Source: Branchiostoma floridae
Lineage: Eukaryota > Chordata > Leptocardii > Amphioxiformes > Branchiostomatidae
Reading direction: 5' to 3'
Length of the DNA: 64,000 nt
Assembly (NCBI RefSeq): GCF_000003815.2
Contig: NC_049985.1
Span: forward strand, 16,107,989-16,171,988
The notes beneath the pieces are model-generated. The model was not told where the DNA came from, searched no databases, and was given only the letters and a program-made list of their open reading frames with translations. This document shows, one piece after another, positions 31,049-40,967 of the stretch (position 1 is the stretch's first letter; every line of letters begins with the position of its first letter). The position numbers and the translations under genes are program-made.

Positions 31049-32251
31049 TCCGTTATAGTATAACTTTATAAGAACTGCCGCTGTTCCCACTTTTACGCGT
31101 GTTTTGACGATGTCTCAGAGTTCGAACTGAAGGTGTTCTGTCACATAAACTGTAGTCATATGAGCAGCATGAGAACGTAGATGTTTAGAAAAGAAGTTTT
31201 CTATCACTACAGCATTTATAGTTTAATTACATTTGTTTTTATACATGTTCTGATTTGTTTTTAGTGATTGATGCACAAATATGCTAAGATATAGCTATCA
31301 TTCGCGCGTCTGGGTGTGTGCGTCTCGCGTTTGGCTGCTATCTTTGCTTACTCCTGGGATCCGGGGGGCAACTGAGTTACAATTTTTCCCAGTGACATAC
31401 ATAAACGCGTTGATCCTGTGGGAAAGTGGAGGATACAAATGTGTCATGATATCAGGAATCAAAACTTCAAACCATACACTCAAACCCTCAACCCTCGTCA
31501 ATTATATCAAGAAGTTTTTATTGATAACAGCTCCTTGATTATATCACTGAATTACAGTTTTTGATTACACTTTCAACTTGACTTCCTGTCATTGATCGTT
31601 GTCCTTGCTGTTGTAGGCTATGTAATAAAGTAACCCTTCGTCTCATAAATGTAATGGTTTTTGCCCATCTTTTAGCATAAAAGCAGCCAAGATAGTATTC
31701 TTCAAGCAAAAGTATCATGCCCCGGTCGTTTTTTGGGCGTGTTTTAGGCGTTTTTGTCGGGCATTCTATTGTGTACTTTTTTTTTTTCATGTGCAGTCCG
31801 CCAGCCAAAATGGCGAAAATTAAGAAAAAAGCACAATATAGAAAGCCCAATAAAAAAAGCCTAAAATTACGTTGCAAACTTCTGCTCAAAACTTGGAGAG
31901 AATCAAGATGGCAGCCAAACGCAAGAAGCACATACAGTACCTCGACATGCGAATGAGAGCAATGTTTGCGCATATCTGTCCATCAATAACTACAAGCAAA
32001 ACAGGTACTTGTATAGAAACAACAACAACAACAATTATACGGATAAAAACCCAGATTTTCAAGATCTTTCAATACTTCTTTTCCGAAGATCCTCTCTAAT
32101 TCTCTGCGTTCTCACACAGTCCTCCAACAAATCACGTGTCAAAACAATAGGTCACATGACCAAACAGCTTCCTCTCACGCGTCTTCAGTTCAAACTCGCA
32201 CTTTGTCAGAACACACACGTGGAAAGGTGTCCGACAGCGGCAGTAAACGGA
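31049..32251. promoter_or_regulatory. Divergent promoter region between genes B and C
   Basis: Genes B (minus) and C (plus) are transcribed away from this 1.2-kb region. Both sides carry the same leader motifs: AGCAGCCAAACGC, GCATATTTGTG or equivalent, CTTCAGTTC-AACTC, then GACAGCGGCAGT-type sequence before ATGGCGGA. On the C side, CACGTG (32133-32138) and CACATG (32153-32158) form the 20-bp E-box pair. On the B side the E-boxes are not intact. An inverted duplication of a gene with its promoter explains the symmetry. Confidence 0.55.
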
Positions 32252-35200
32252 ATGGCGGAGACTGATGCGAATAAATTGCTGTTGTCTGCGGCAGCGAAGG
32301 GCTGGATTGGAGGCGTCAAAAGGGCATTGGAAGCTGGTAAATCAGATAATGTACTGTACTCACCAACATTGTTGAGCAAAGAGAGATGTGGAACTGGGCA
32401 ACTGGAACTAGTTAGGCTGCTGCTCCGCAAGGGAGCGTCTTTGGTGAAGAGAACCATGGGGGCCAAGGCTCCCCTTCACGCAGCAGCGATGAATGGTAGG
32501 TTCATTAGAAACAAATTCTCGACAGTTATATACACCGAACGAAGCCAAAAAACAGAAGTTGATACGACTTTTCATTTTGAACTGTTCACGACAAGTTACA
32601 TACAGTTACGTGGCAATCGAACGATATTAGCACGTACAACTCGTCACTTGCGTGACGAACGATGCACGCAACCGTTCACGGCATGCAGACCACATTACAT
32701 ACTCATTGCCTTAAGCAACCGCGAGAGTGACGCACGTTGACGCACTCCCTCCCTGTTCTTCCCCACGTTTTCAGAAAAAAACGTGGCGGACTTGGCCTCC
32801 CCAAATCCGTACGGACAAAAATCACGTATACGGCGGGTTATGCCCTTAGCTTTATGCAGACCTCATCGCCATCGCCAAAAACTAATAATTTGCAGAATAG
32901 TAAAATAGTTTCTAGTATGCTTGGCCATTTGGATCTAGTTCCATGGATCCGTTTAGATGCCAGGGTCAGCTCAGCTCCGACATGTTGTAAGGGATTGCAT
33001 TTGTCTTTCAGAAGGGACGTAAAATGGGGGTCACATGTTGGAGGTGCTTCGAGCACGTGAACACCTACTTATTACTCAGATTGGGCACCTACTGGCTACC
33101 CTAATACACCAATACACCAAGGTTAACCATAGCAAGGATGTGTGTTTCTAAATGCATACAAGTATTACTCAGTGGAAGGCAGCCTTTGCTTGATCGTAAC
33201 CTCGCGCTTATTTTCCTTGTGTTGAGGAAAATCATGAAATCTTCATCATGGATTTATCTACCAACACAGATACGCTTTCATGCTAACGTGTGCTTGATAA
33301 GATGATATTTTTGTGTCTCAAATCAAACCCAGGAAAGACAGAAGTGGTGGACTTGCTGGTGCAGCATGGTGCAACATTAGACATACAGGACCCCGACGGC
33401 TTCCAGGAGACTCCACTGATGAATGCATGTCGCTACAACCACGTGGACACAGTTCGGCGACTGATTGAGCTCGGAGCAAGACCTGATTTGACCAACGGTC
33501 ACGTAGGCCAGAAGTAAGTGTCAAACATTTTCATCAGAATATAGAATGAACGATTGTTACCTCCATCAAAAATGGTCGTATTGCTTTGCTTAACACTCAG
33601 AGAAACGATTCGAATAAAACATTTATCAGAATAAAAATTTTTCTGTCCCATCCAAAATTGTGTTCACACTGCTCTTCAGCAATCCCGTCCGATTTGTGCG
33701 CCCTCCGTCTTATCTGAATAAAACATAAATTGCGTTTCACAGATGAATCGCTACATCTTGTGGTAGTCGGCGGTGAGATTCACTTTATTTCTGCATTGGT
33801 CGAGGGATTTCTCAACTCCATGCCCCGCCATTCCTTCGGATATATCTTCTGAAACAACCAGAGGGGCAGAAGTTCGGGCCGAACTGGAGCCCCTTTTCGA
33901 TCTAAGCCACATTTCGGACGGGTCACACAAAGAGCAACTTTTAGATCTCCTCGTGAAGTATGAGGATATCTTTTCACGCAACCAGGAAGACATGGGCATG
34001 ACCAGTAAAGCGACTCACCAAATTGACACTGGTGACGCCCCTCCGGTTCGGTTGCCGCCCCGGCGCGTTTCTCCCCAGGCGAAGGAGACAATTGGTCAGG
34101 AATTGGATAAACTGACCCGATTAGGCTTCATAGAGGAATCAATCTCGCCTTGGGGGGCCCCCGTTGTGCTTGTCAATAAAAAAGACGGTACAAAGCGAAT
34201 GTGTGTTGACTACCGAGGTTTGAACAATGTCACCAAGAAATCGTCTTGGCCATTGCCGCGCATAGACGACACTCTTGATGCGCTGTCAGGCTCCCAACTG
34301 TTCTCCACGTTAGACTTAAGAGCGGCATATATGCAGGTTCCTCTAGAGGAAGCGGCAAGGGAAAAGACCGCATTTACAACCCCGTTTGGCTTGTTCCAAT
34401 ACAAACGGCTTCCGTTCGGCCTCTGTTCGGCTCCCTCTACTTTTGCGAGGTTAATGGAGAACGTGTTGCGTGGCCTACAGCCTCATGTGTGTATGGCATA
34501 CTTGGATGATACTATCGTTCACTCCGATGACGCAATTGCCAACCACCTTGCGAACCTAGAGGCTGTGTTCCAGCGCTATCGCGAAGCGAATCTTAAGCTC
34601 AATCCTGAGAAGTGCATGTTCCTCGTCACTGAAGTCGAGTTCCTCGGCCACGTCATTTCAGGCACAGGCGTGCGTACCGACCCCAAAAAGGTTAGCGCTG
34701 CAGCAGAATGGCCTACGCCGCGCACTGTGCGTCAGGTACAACAATTCCTGGGCTTTGCGAACTACTATAGGCGTTTCATACAAGATTTCGCCAAAAAGGC
34801 CAAACCGCTAACGTCATTGACGCGCAAAAACACTCGCTTCAAGTGGACAGAGGAATGCGACAATGCTTTCCGCGAGCTCAAGCAGCACTTAGTGTCGGCA
34901 CCTATCCTGGCCTATCCTGACTTCTCAAAACCCTTCATTGTTGACACAGATGCATCTGATGTTGGTATTGGAGGAGTGCTGAGCCAAAAGCAGGACGGTC
35001 TTGAGAGGGTAATCGCATATTACAGCCGTTCTCTAACGCCTGTTGAGCAGCGCTACTGCGTGCATAGACGCGAAATGCTAGCAGCGGTAGAATTTATCAC
35101 AAAGCACGAGTGCTACTTGCAAGGCGATGATGAGTTCTTGTTGCGAACAGATCACAGCGCACTACAGTACTTGATGAATATGAAAAACCCATCAAGTCAA

Positions 35201-38200
35201 TACGCGCGCTGGTTATTGCGTTTGGCCACGTACAAGTTCCACATCGAGCACAGGCCGGGAGCCAGCCATGGCAACGCTGACGGTTTAAGTAGAGGGCCCT
35301 GTTCCCAGTGCAAGAAAAGCGACTCGGAGGACAGTGAGCCAGTTAGGGTTTTCGCAGCTCGGCAGGCTGATCCAGATGGGCTCAACCCAATCCCTGCCTT
35401 GTCTCAGAATGAGATTAGACGAGCCCAGCGTGCTGACCCGACTTTGGCTTGCCTCGTATTGGACGTGCAAAGAGGCACTAAACCCGATAATCTCGGCCTC
35501 CAAAGGCTCACCCGGGAACAGCGCACGCTCTATGCTGATTGGCCATGTCTAGAATTCTGGGACGGCGTCCTGTACAGAAATTGTGATAGGAAAGATGGCC
35601 TGGGACCCCAGCTCCAACTGCTGCTCCCAAGGACGCTCGTCCCTCGCGTGCTTAAGATGGTCCATGACGAACCGCTTGGTGGTCACTTAGGCGTAGAGAA
35701 GACCCTTAATAAACTTAGGTCTGCTTTCTACTGGCCCGGCATGCGTCACGACGTGACTGCCCACGTGTCAGGTTGTGAGACCTGCATACGGACCAAGAGC
35801 GGCAGGCGTAAACAGAGAGCCCCCATGCAGCCTAGCGCAGTCGGTTTCCCAAACCACCGAGTCGCCATGGACATAGTCGGCCCCCTTCCTAAGTCGCGTG
35901 CTGGCAATAAGTACATTTTGGTCGCGACAGACTATTTCACAAAGTGGGTTGAGATTTTCCCCATGGAGAATGAGACGGCAGAGTCTGTAGCCAAATGTTT
36001 CTACAAAGGTTGGATCTGCGTCCACGGTCCTCCACAGTCTCTACACACAGATCAGGGCAAGAATTTCGATTCTGTGTTGGTGAAGGACCTTTGTCGGCTA
36101 ATGCAAATTCATAAGACTCGGACGACGCCGTATCATCCCCAGTCAGACGGTCTTGTTGAGCGCTTCAACAGGACAATGGGAAATATCTTACGCGCCTACG
36201 TGTCGCCCACCCAGCGCGACTGGGATGAGCACTTGCCCGCGGTCAAGTACGCGTATAATACAAGTTGTCACGCGACAACCGGGTTCTCGCCCTACTTCCT
36301 GATGCACGGTCGCGAGGCACGTCTTCCCATTCATGTAATGGCGCGCATCCCTACTAGCGTCGGTGAGGTTCATGAACACGTGGAGGTATTACGGAACCGC
36401 CTACCGTCTGTGTTCAATCTTGTACAGGAGAAGACACAGCAACAGCAATGTAGACAGAAGGAGCTCTATGACAAGAAAATTCATGGCAAGCCCTATGACA
36501 TTGGCGACACCGTCTTCATCCTGAACAAACAGGTGCCAACGGGGCTTGCGCGGAAATTGGCGCCAAAGACTAAAGGCCCATTTGAGGTCTTGCGCCGCAT
36601 TAGCGATCAGGTCTACGAAGTGCGTGGCATGAGAGGGAGGGCACAGCAGAAGGTAGTATGTGTGAGTTTTGAGAACATGATACCCTTCTCTCCCACCCAG
36701 GACGACCCGGATTACGATCCGCGGAATGACCGACCCCGTCGGCCTGCCCGCCCTAACCGTAACCGGCGCCAAGAACCTTCCCTTTCAGAGGATCCAGTGA
36801 CGTCCGGGGAAGAGTCCTCCCAGGGCACTTGTTCTGCTTCCGTTTCAGGTTCCGACCAGCAGTCTGGCGATGAAGATGACCAGGACGAGGCGTCCGTCCC
36901 GAAGACACTTGTTCCGCCGAGGGAGAGACGACCAGCTGTGAATCCGGACGTCTCCAGTGACAGCGAAGAGGAGAGGACTTCGACGAGCCATGCTGCTGAC
37001 GTCCCGAGACCACGACGACATCGCCGCAGACCGTCGTACCTGGAGGACTTTGCGTTGGACTCTGACTCGGATTACATAGATTTAACATAGTGTGTTATTG
37101 TTAAGTTGTGCTGAGCAAAGACAGACCACTTCGTGTCTCGCGGTTCTGATGGTGCAAATCATTCGGCTGGGTGTGCTGGTGCATTGGTTGTTGTAGATTG
37201 TGTGTTGGTTCCTGTTTCACCTGTAAATCACCGTGGCTAGGTCCCCCGGAAGTTAAGGTTATATGAAGATTTTTTTTTTTGTTATCAAGTACGGATGGAA
37301 CTCCGGAGCTGAGCTGAGAGGATGGGTAGGTATACACGTTTTCTGTTTTCACGCCGTAGCCAATGTAGGCGAGCTCAAGTCTCCTGTTGGTGTCGTCTGC
37401 GTGCTGCGTGTCCATCTCTCGAGGAATTGGATGGGGATTTGAGTATCTAATCTCAAAGGTGATTAGCAGTAAATCTCTCCCCATGCCAGTGAGTATGTGT
37501 TAAGGTTACTTAGGTGTTTATTCGGGTAACGACGGACAAGTTTAAGTGATTGACCGGGTAGTATACATGGGATTCTGCATGCCTTCTCTGCTTCTGGTGT
37601 GTTTGGCCGCCTTGTCGTCTGCTATGCACCTGCCACCGCCGTACACGTTGGAATTTTGTCTCTTGCGAAGCACACATGTAAATTGTTGTCTGTATCAGAC
37701 ACAGTGTAATAAAACCACATGATTATTGCTTATGTATTGCTGATGTATTGCGTACGCATTGCTTATGTATATGTTTATCTGTATTATGCTGAACTTTTGT
37801 ATTGTATTGACCATATGCAGAATGTGAGTGGCCAATGGCTGGTGAGAGCAGTCTGATTGGTCACAGAGATATAGATAATGCTGAATATCTGTACTATGCT
37901 GAAATTTTTGTATTGTATGGACCATATGCGGAATGTGAGCGACCAATGGCTGGTGAGAGCAGTCTGATTGGTCACAGAGAGCTAAATAATGATAAATGAC
38001 TGATGGTACCCACTTTTGTTATTTTATATCAACCTGTTGTATTTTTGTTACACCTCCCTTGTAATGTTATGGTATCTTAACATTTGAGGACAAATGTTCG
38101 GTGAGGGGGAGGTAGTGTAACGGCCATGACCTTTGACATATGAGATAATTAGGTAATGACCGTCTAGACCATATGAGGAGGAGCTGACATTAGCATATTA

Positions 38201-39878
38201 GGTAATCCCTGATTGGCTGGATGCCGACAGCATCCAACCAGCTTACCTGTGATGGGCGGAGTTATACATCCTATTGTCATGCTAGTTAACCTTAGAGATT
38301 GTATGAAGAGATTTAGTCAGTCTCGTGCCCCAAGGACTCAGGTGAGGTACTTTGGTAGGGCTTAGTCCCTCTGTTGGATTGTGTACTAGTTATTAGTTAG
38401 ACCGGCTCTCTCTGTAAATATACTTAGATCTCTGTATCATTATCCTAGACCTGTATCCTGTAACTGTAACTTGCTGTAGTCCTAAGTGAAACAACCAGAG
38501 GGGCGAGTAAGAACAGAAAGAAACAACACCCCGACTCCCGGGATTCGAACCCGCGCCGAACCCGGGCAGCCGGATCACAAATCGAACGTGCAAACCGTTC
38601 GGCCAAAAGGCTTAAGCCGTTAGGCGTCTTCGGTTTAGCAGTCCTTGAACACCACTGTTACACTTCATATTATAATCTCTCTGTTTTTATGAACGTTCCC
38701 GAGCCTTTTCCGTGTCTCCTTTCACCCCCAGATGGAAGTTAGCAGCTTCGTTTGTTACGGTGTCCACTCGGCGAATGATGAAGATTTCCCTTTCTTTCCA
38801 CTCATTGCGTGCCAGTGTTTCCCGCGCGATGCGAAGTATGACCCCAAGTTCCCGGATGAATGACGTTACACACCGGAATTAGCGGAATCCTATCCACTTG
38901 CGCGTTCACACTGCCGAATCGCACGAATCGGGACTCCCTGCAGCGCAGTTCTATCCACTTGCCCCAGTTCTATTCACCTCCCCGAGTTGGATCGCGAAGG
39001 ATTCACTTCGACGAAATCCAAGTGATTTGGGGGCGTTCTCACTGCAGATACTTATTCGAATCGGGTCGTCTTATTCGGATAACATGTTTTATTCAAATCG
39101 TTTTTCTGAGTGTGAATATGGTCTGTAGGGGTCTTAGCCTGTATGTATGTATGTATGTGCCTGTGTAACTATTGATCGGTTATTGACTATGTGTAACTTT
39201 TTCTTGACCCTGAGTGCTATAAAACGCATGTATATTGTTATGAGTCACATCTTTCATTAGGTTAGCGGTAACAGCCGAAATTCGTCATGACTTTGCGGAA
39301 GAGAGTCTGAAGCTGATAGAAGAGGCGAGGAAGACCAAGCTGTTGAGATGCTGCAACCCTAAGTGTGGCAAACCAGGCTACAGGTAGGTTTTGCTGCTGA
39401 CGGTTCCATCATTGATAGATTTTTTCGCACTATACTTTTCTAAATTTTGTAGCCTGACCATAATCGCGCACCTGGCGGCCAGCGAGAGATTGTGTAAACC
39501 CAGGCTACAAATGTTGCAATTGACACAAATGTTTCCTTTTAATTTCTTTGTAGCTTATAAAATGAGATCGAAAGATTTCTGTGAATTTCCTTATTAGTCA
39601 ATGAACAGGATCTGTGCCTGTTATACATCTTCTACAGGTCAACTGGAACCCTGAAGCTATGTGGCCGTTGCAAGCTGACCCGCTACTGCAGCCGTGACTG
39701 TCAGAAACAACACTGGTCTGTCGGACACAAGAAGTGCTGTGGGAATGATGCGTACTCTATCGAGGGGTCAGACCACTTCCAATTGGGTCAAAAATTATGT
39801 ATGTACTTAGGAGAACAACATCCAGAACTCTTAGACTACCAATTCTGTATAAATCTTGCTTATTCGAAGAATAGTTAA
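32252..39878 (+). CDS. ANK-MYND protein, gene C (262 aa), exon 1/2 fused, retroelement in intron 3
   Basis: The exons are 32252-32495, 33333-33513, 39261-39383 and 39638-39878, in total 789 nt. The first exon equals exon 1 plus the end of ancestral exon 2. The old donor (GCTG|GTAAAT, 32337) is still visible, but the ADIDFDQ half of exon 2 is gone and about 25 former intron codons read through in frame to LELVRLLLRKGASLVKRTMG. A 75-nt mini-intron (32337-32411) would also keep frame. Exon 3 has two extra residues (QDPDGFQE). The MYND finger is complete (RCCNPKCGK, LCGRCK, RYCSRDCQKQHW, HKKCC) with a tail GNDAYSIEGSDHFQLGQKLC. Intron 3 (5.75 kb) holds a 5'-truncated Ty3/gypsy element in the same orientation, yet frame and splice sites on both sides are preserved. 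Confidence 0.8.
32920..33110 (+). mobile_element. SINE with tail shared with the 5S-headed SINE
   Basis: TGCTTGGCCATTTGGATC and CCAGGGTCAGCTCAGCTCCG form the head. AGGGACGTAAAATGGGGGTC, GAGGTGCTTCGAGCACG and CACCTACTGGCTACCC form the tail. The tail matches 11564-11690 (minus). The head matches, inverted, 42845-43020, where GTGGCCTAATGCTGC and GAGCTCGATCCCAGG look tRNA-derived. Confidence 0.65.
33767..37090 (+). CDS. pol: Ty3/gypsy retrotransposon Pol (RT, RNase H, integrase), 5'-truncated
   Basis: One open frame of about 1,105 codons with no in-frame ATG near its start; the first clear retroelement sequence begins about 33846. The order of domains is Ty3/gypsy type. The RT has VDYRGLNN, LDLRAAYMQV and the catalytic YLDD at about residue 243. 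RNase H has DTDASDVGIGG and a TDHSAL site. The integrase zinc finger is H-H-C-C (HLGVEKTLNKLRSAFYWPGM then CETC). The integrase core has D (VAMDIVGP), D (LHTDQGKNF) and E (HPQSDGLVERFNR). A GPF-type C-terminal module and an acidic, Ser/Arg-rich tail follow. Gag, protease, primer site and 5' LTR are absent, so it is not autonomous. It sits sense-oriented in intron 3 of gene C. No frameshift or stop was seen, so insertion is recent. Confidence 0.92.
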   Translation, partial: SAVRFTLFLHWSRDFSTPCPAIPSDISSETTRGAEVRAELEPLFDLSHISDGSHKEQLLDLLVKYEDIFSRNQEDMGMTSKATHQIDTGDAPPVRLPPRRVSPQAKETIGQELDKLTRLGFIEESISPWGAPVVLVNKKDGTKRMCVDYRGLNNVTKKSSWPLPRIDDTLDALSGSQLFSTLDLRAAYMQVPLEEAAREKTAFTTPFGLFQYKRLPFGLCSAPSTFARLMENVLRGLQPHVCMAYLDDTIVHSDDAIANHLANLEAVFQRYREANLKLNPEKCMFLVTEVEFLGHVISGTGVRTDPKKVSAAAEWPTPRTVRQVQQFLGFANYYRRFIQDFAKKAKPLTSLTRKNTRFKWTEECDNAFRELKQHLVSAPILAYPDFSKPFIVDTDASDVGIGGVLSQKQDGLERVIAYYSRSLTPVEQRYCVHRREMLAAVEFITKHECYLQGDDEFLLRTDHSALQYLMNMKNPSSQYARWLLRLATYKFHIEHRPGASHGNADGLSRGPCSQCKKSDSEDSEPVRVFAARQADPDGLNPIPALSQNEIRRAQRADPTLACLVLDVQRGTKPDNLGLQRLTREQRTLYADWPCLEFWDGVLYRNCDRKDGLGPQLQLLLPRTLVPRVLKMVHDEPLGGHLGVEKTLNKLRSAFYWPGMRHDVTAHVSGCETCIRTKSGRRKQRAPMQPSAVGFPNHRVAMDIVGPLPKSRAGNKYILVATDYFTKWVEIFPMENETAESVAKCFYKGWICVHGPPQSLHTDQGKNFDSVLVKDLCRLMQIHKTRTTPYHPQSDGLVERFNRTMGNILRAYVSPTQRDWDEHLPAVKYAYNTSCHATTGFSPYFLMHGREARLPIHVMARIPTSVGEVHEHVEVLRNRLPSVFNLVQEKTQQQQCRQKELYDKKIHGKPYDIGDTVFILNKQVPTGLARKLAPKTKGPFEVLRRISDQVYEVRGMRGRAQQKVVCVSFENMIPFSPTQDDPDYDPRNDRPRRPARPNRNRRQEPSLSEDPVTSGEESSQGTCSASVSGSDQQSGDEDDQDEASVPKTLVPPRERRPAVNPDVSSDSEEERTSTSHAADVPRPRRHRRRPSYLEDFALDSDSDYIDLT
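37764..37990 (+). repeat. 112-bp tandem duplication in the gypsy 3' region
   Basis: Two adjacent copies share ATGCTGAA, TTTTGTATTGTAT, GACCATATGC, CAATGGCTGGTGAGAGCAGT and CTGATTGGTCACAGAGA. It lies between the pol stop and the 3' LTR and is non-coding. Confidence 0.75.
38100..38115 (+). other. Polypurine tract
   Basis: GGTGAGGGGGAGGTAG lies immediately before the 3' LTR, where the plus-strand primer of a retroelement is expected. Confidence 0.7.
38116..38662 (+). mobile_element. Ty3/gypsy 3' LTR
   Basis: It begins TGTAACGGCC after the polypurine tract and ends CCACTGTTACA, giving the TG...CA termini with a TGTAAC/GTTACA inverted repeat. The length is 547 bp. No matching 5' LTR was found in the window. 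The 18-bp motif TGAAACAACCAGAGGGGC near 38487 also occurs at about 33850, at the truncated left end of the element. Confidence 0.8.
38526..38616 (-). repeat. tRNA-like sequence inside the LTR
   Basis: On the minus strand, TTTTGGCCGAACGGTTTG resembles an A box and GCGGGTTCGAATCCCGGG contains a perfect B box with a matching T stem. The acceptor and anticodon arms do not pair well, so this is a tRNA-derived segment, not a confident tRNA gene. Confidence 0.45.
39453..39508. mobile_element. TAGCCTG...CAGGCTA mini-element in gene C intron 4
   Basis: GTAGCCTGACCATAATCGCG and GTGTAAACCCAGGCTAC are the ends. It has the same ATCGCG-type interior as 18281-18358 and 24428-24533. Confidence 0.5.
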
Positions 39879-40960
39879 GCACACGATGCCGCTACAGATA
39901 TGTAGTACTTACAAATTAACAAGCAGTACGTTACCAAACCTTACGCTTATCTTGCGAATGATATGAAGGTGTCTTTGAAGAAAATTATGTCTAAAAGCTC
40001 ATACTTTAGGTCATCTGTTTGAGTTCTCTTATAAAAAAGTAAACACGTTGAAGGTGTACTACACATACACACGAAGTTTAAACGTAAGAAGATATAACAA
40101 ACACTGAAATGCTTGTTGTATTGATGGTATCATCTACTTTCTCATGAATATGGGAAAAATAAAGCTCGTAAAGGATTAGATTTTACGGGGTTTGGTTTTT
40201 GACAAATGTCTCCCAAGGAAAGGACACTGGGGTACCTGTGCGTGTCTGCTTTAAATTTTGTATCATTGGTCTGCCTAGTGCTTCAACATTATCTAGAGCT
40301 TCAACATTATCATTCTCTTGCATTCAATTAGCCTTGGATATATTTAAATGTCTACCCTTTGTATTATTGCTAGTCCTTCAGCTGTGGGCATGACGCCTAG
40401 TAGGCTACTCCGTCCAGGGACCAGACCGCTCCAGACATGTCCAACTGGGCGAAAAAATGCTTCTGTATATGGAAGAACATGTACAATAAACATAACTCGA
40501 CCACTTTTGTAAAAAAAAAAATCTTTGTAAAGCATTATTGAGCACCCGATACCGCTACAGCCGTATCACAATTCTGTCTAAGGACATGGTTCTGGTGTCC
40601 TTGTAAGATAATAACGTCCAAAGTTCATGTCAGCTATGCCATTGCTTGTTGCACCGAGTAGCCAAGTAGTCAGGCTTGTGAAGATGTCATTATCCCTGTG
40701 CTTAGAAGATCACTTGTGCTATTTTCAGTTGGATTTTTTGCCATGAATTATTGAACTAACATAAACATGTCTCATAGATATAATAACTTTCTGTTTTTGC
40801 TCATCTCTTAGCATCCTTGTCTTCTTTTTTTGAAACTTCAGTTTAAAAAGCAGCCAAATAAACTTTCATGCAATGTTCGGAAATCCTCAATGAATAAATA
40901 TCTATCTAAGTATAGATATATAGAGGAGAGGTAACGTTAGAGATAGAGAAAGAACATGAC
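39879..40960. other. 3' flank of gene C with duplicated intergenic DNA
   Basis: Segments around 40160-40383 align with 58480-58760 (AAGGAAAGGACAC, TAGTGCTTCAA, TGTCTACCC and CTTCAGCTGT in order). Segments around 40545-40640 resemble the flanks after genes A and D. These are pieces of decayed tandem duplications. No intact gene. Confidence 0.5.
40391..40497 (+). pseudogene. Relic of an ANK-MYND terminal exon (tail only)
   Basis: GTGGGCATGACGC, CAGGGACCAGACCGCTCC and CTTCTGTATATGGAAGAACA match the tail of the last exon (compare 46068-46160 and 58014-58107). Early stop codons (TAG TAG after CATGACGCC) and absence of the MYND part show that it is dead. Its 3' flank also matches paralogue flanks. 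Confidence 0.7.
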
Positions 40961-40967
40961 TTATGCC

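Larger units (their letters stand above)
33592..39118. mobile_element. TIR element split by the Ty3/gypsy insertion
   Basis: CACTCAGAGAAACGATTCGA plus ATAAAAC (33594-33620) is inverted as GTTTTATT plus CAAATCGTTTTTCTGAGTG (39086-39113). Sub-terminal GTTCACACTG and CTTATTCGGAT-type motifs recur in both arms. The gypsy element lies between the arms. Without it, the element would be about 0.7 kb. Confidence 0.5.

Noticed and set aside
31539-31973. 144-codon minus-strand frame between genes B and C
   Set aside because: Low-complexity and hydrophobic patches overlap conserved upstream DNA of the ANK-MYND genes. No splice or homology support.
38526-38616. Functional tRNA gene
   Set aside because: The A and B boxes are good, but acceptor and anticodon stems do not pair, and the sequence lies inside an LTR.
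38740-38863. Possible exon MEVSSFVCYGVHSANDEDFP after an acceptor-like CACCCCCAG
   Set aside because: It lies between the LTR and the right arm of a TIR element in gene C intron 3 and would break the conserved exon 3-exon 4 phase. No family recognised.
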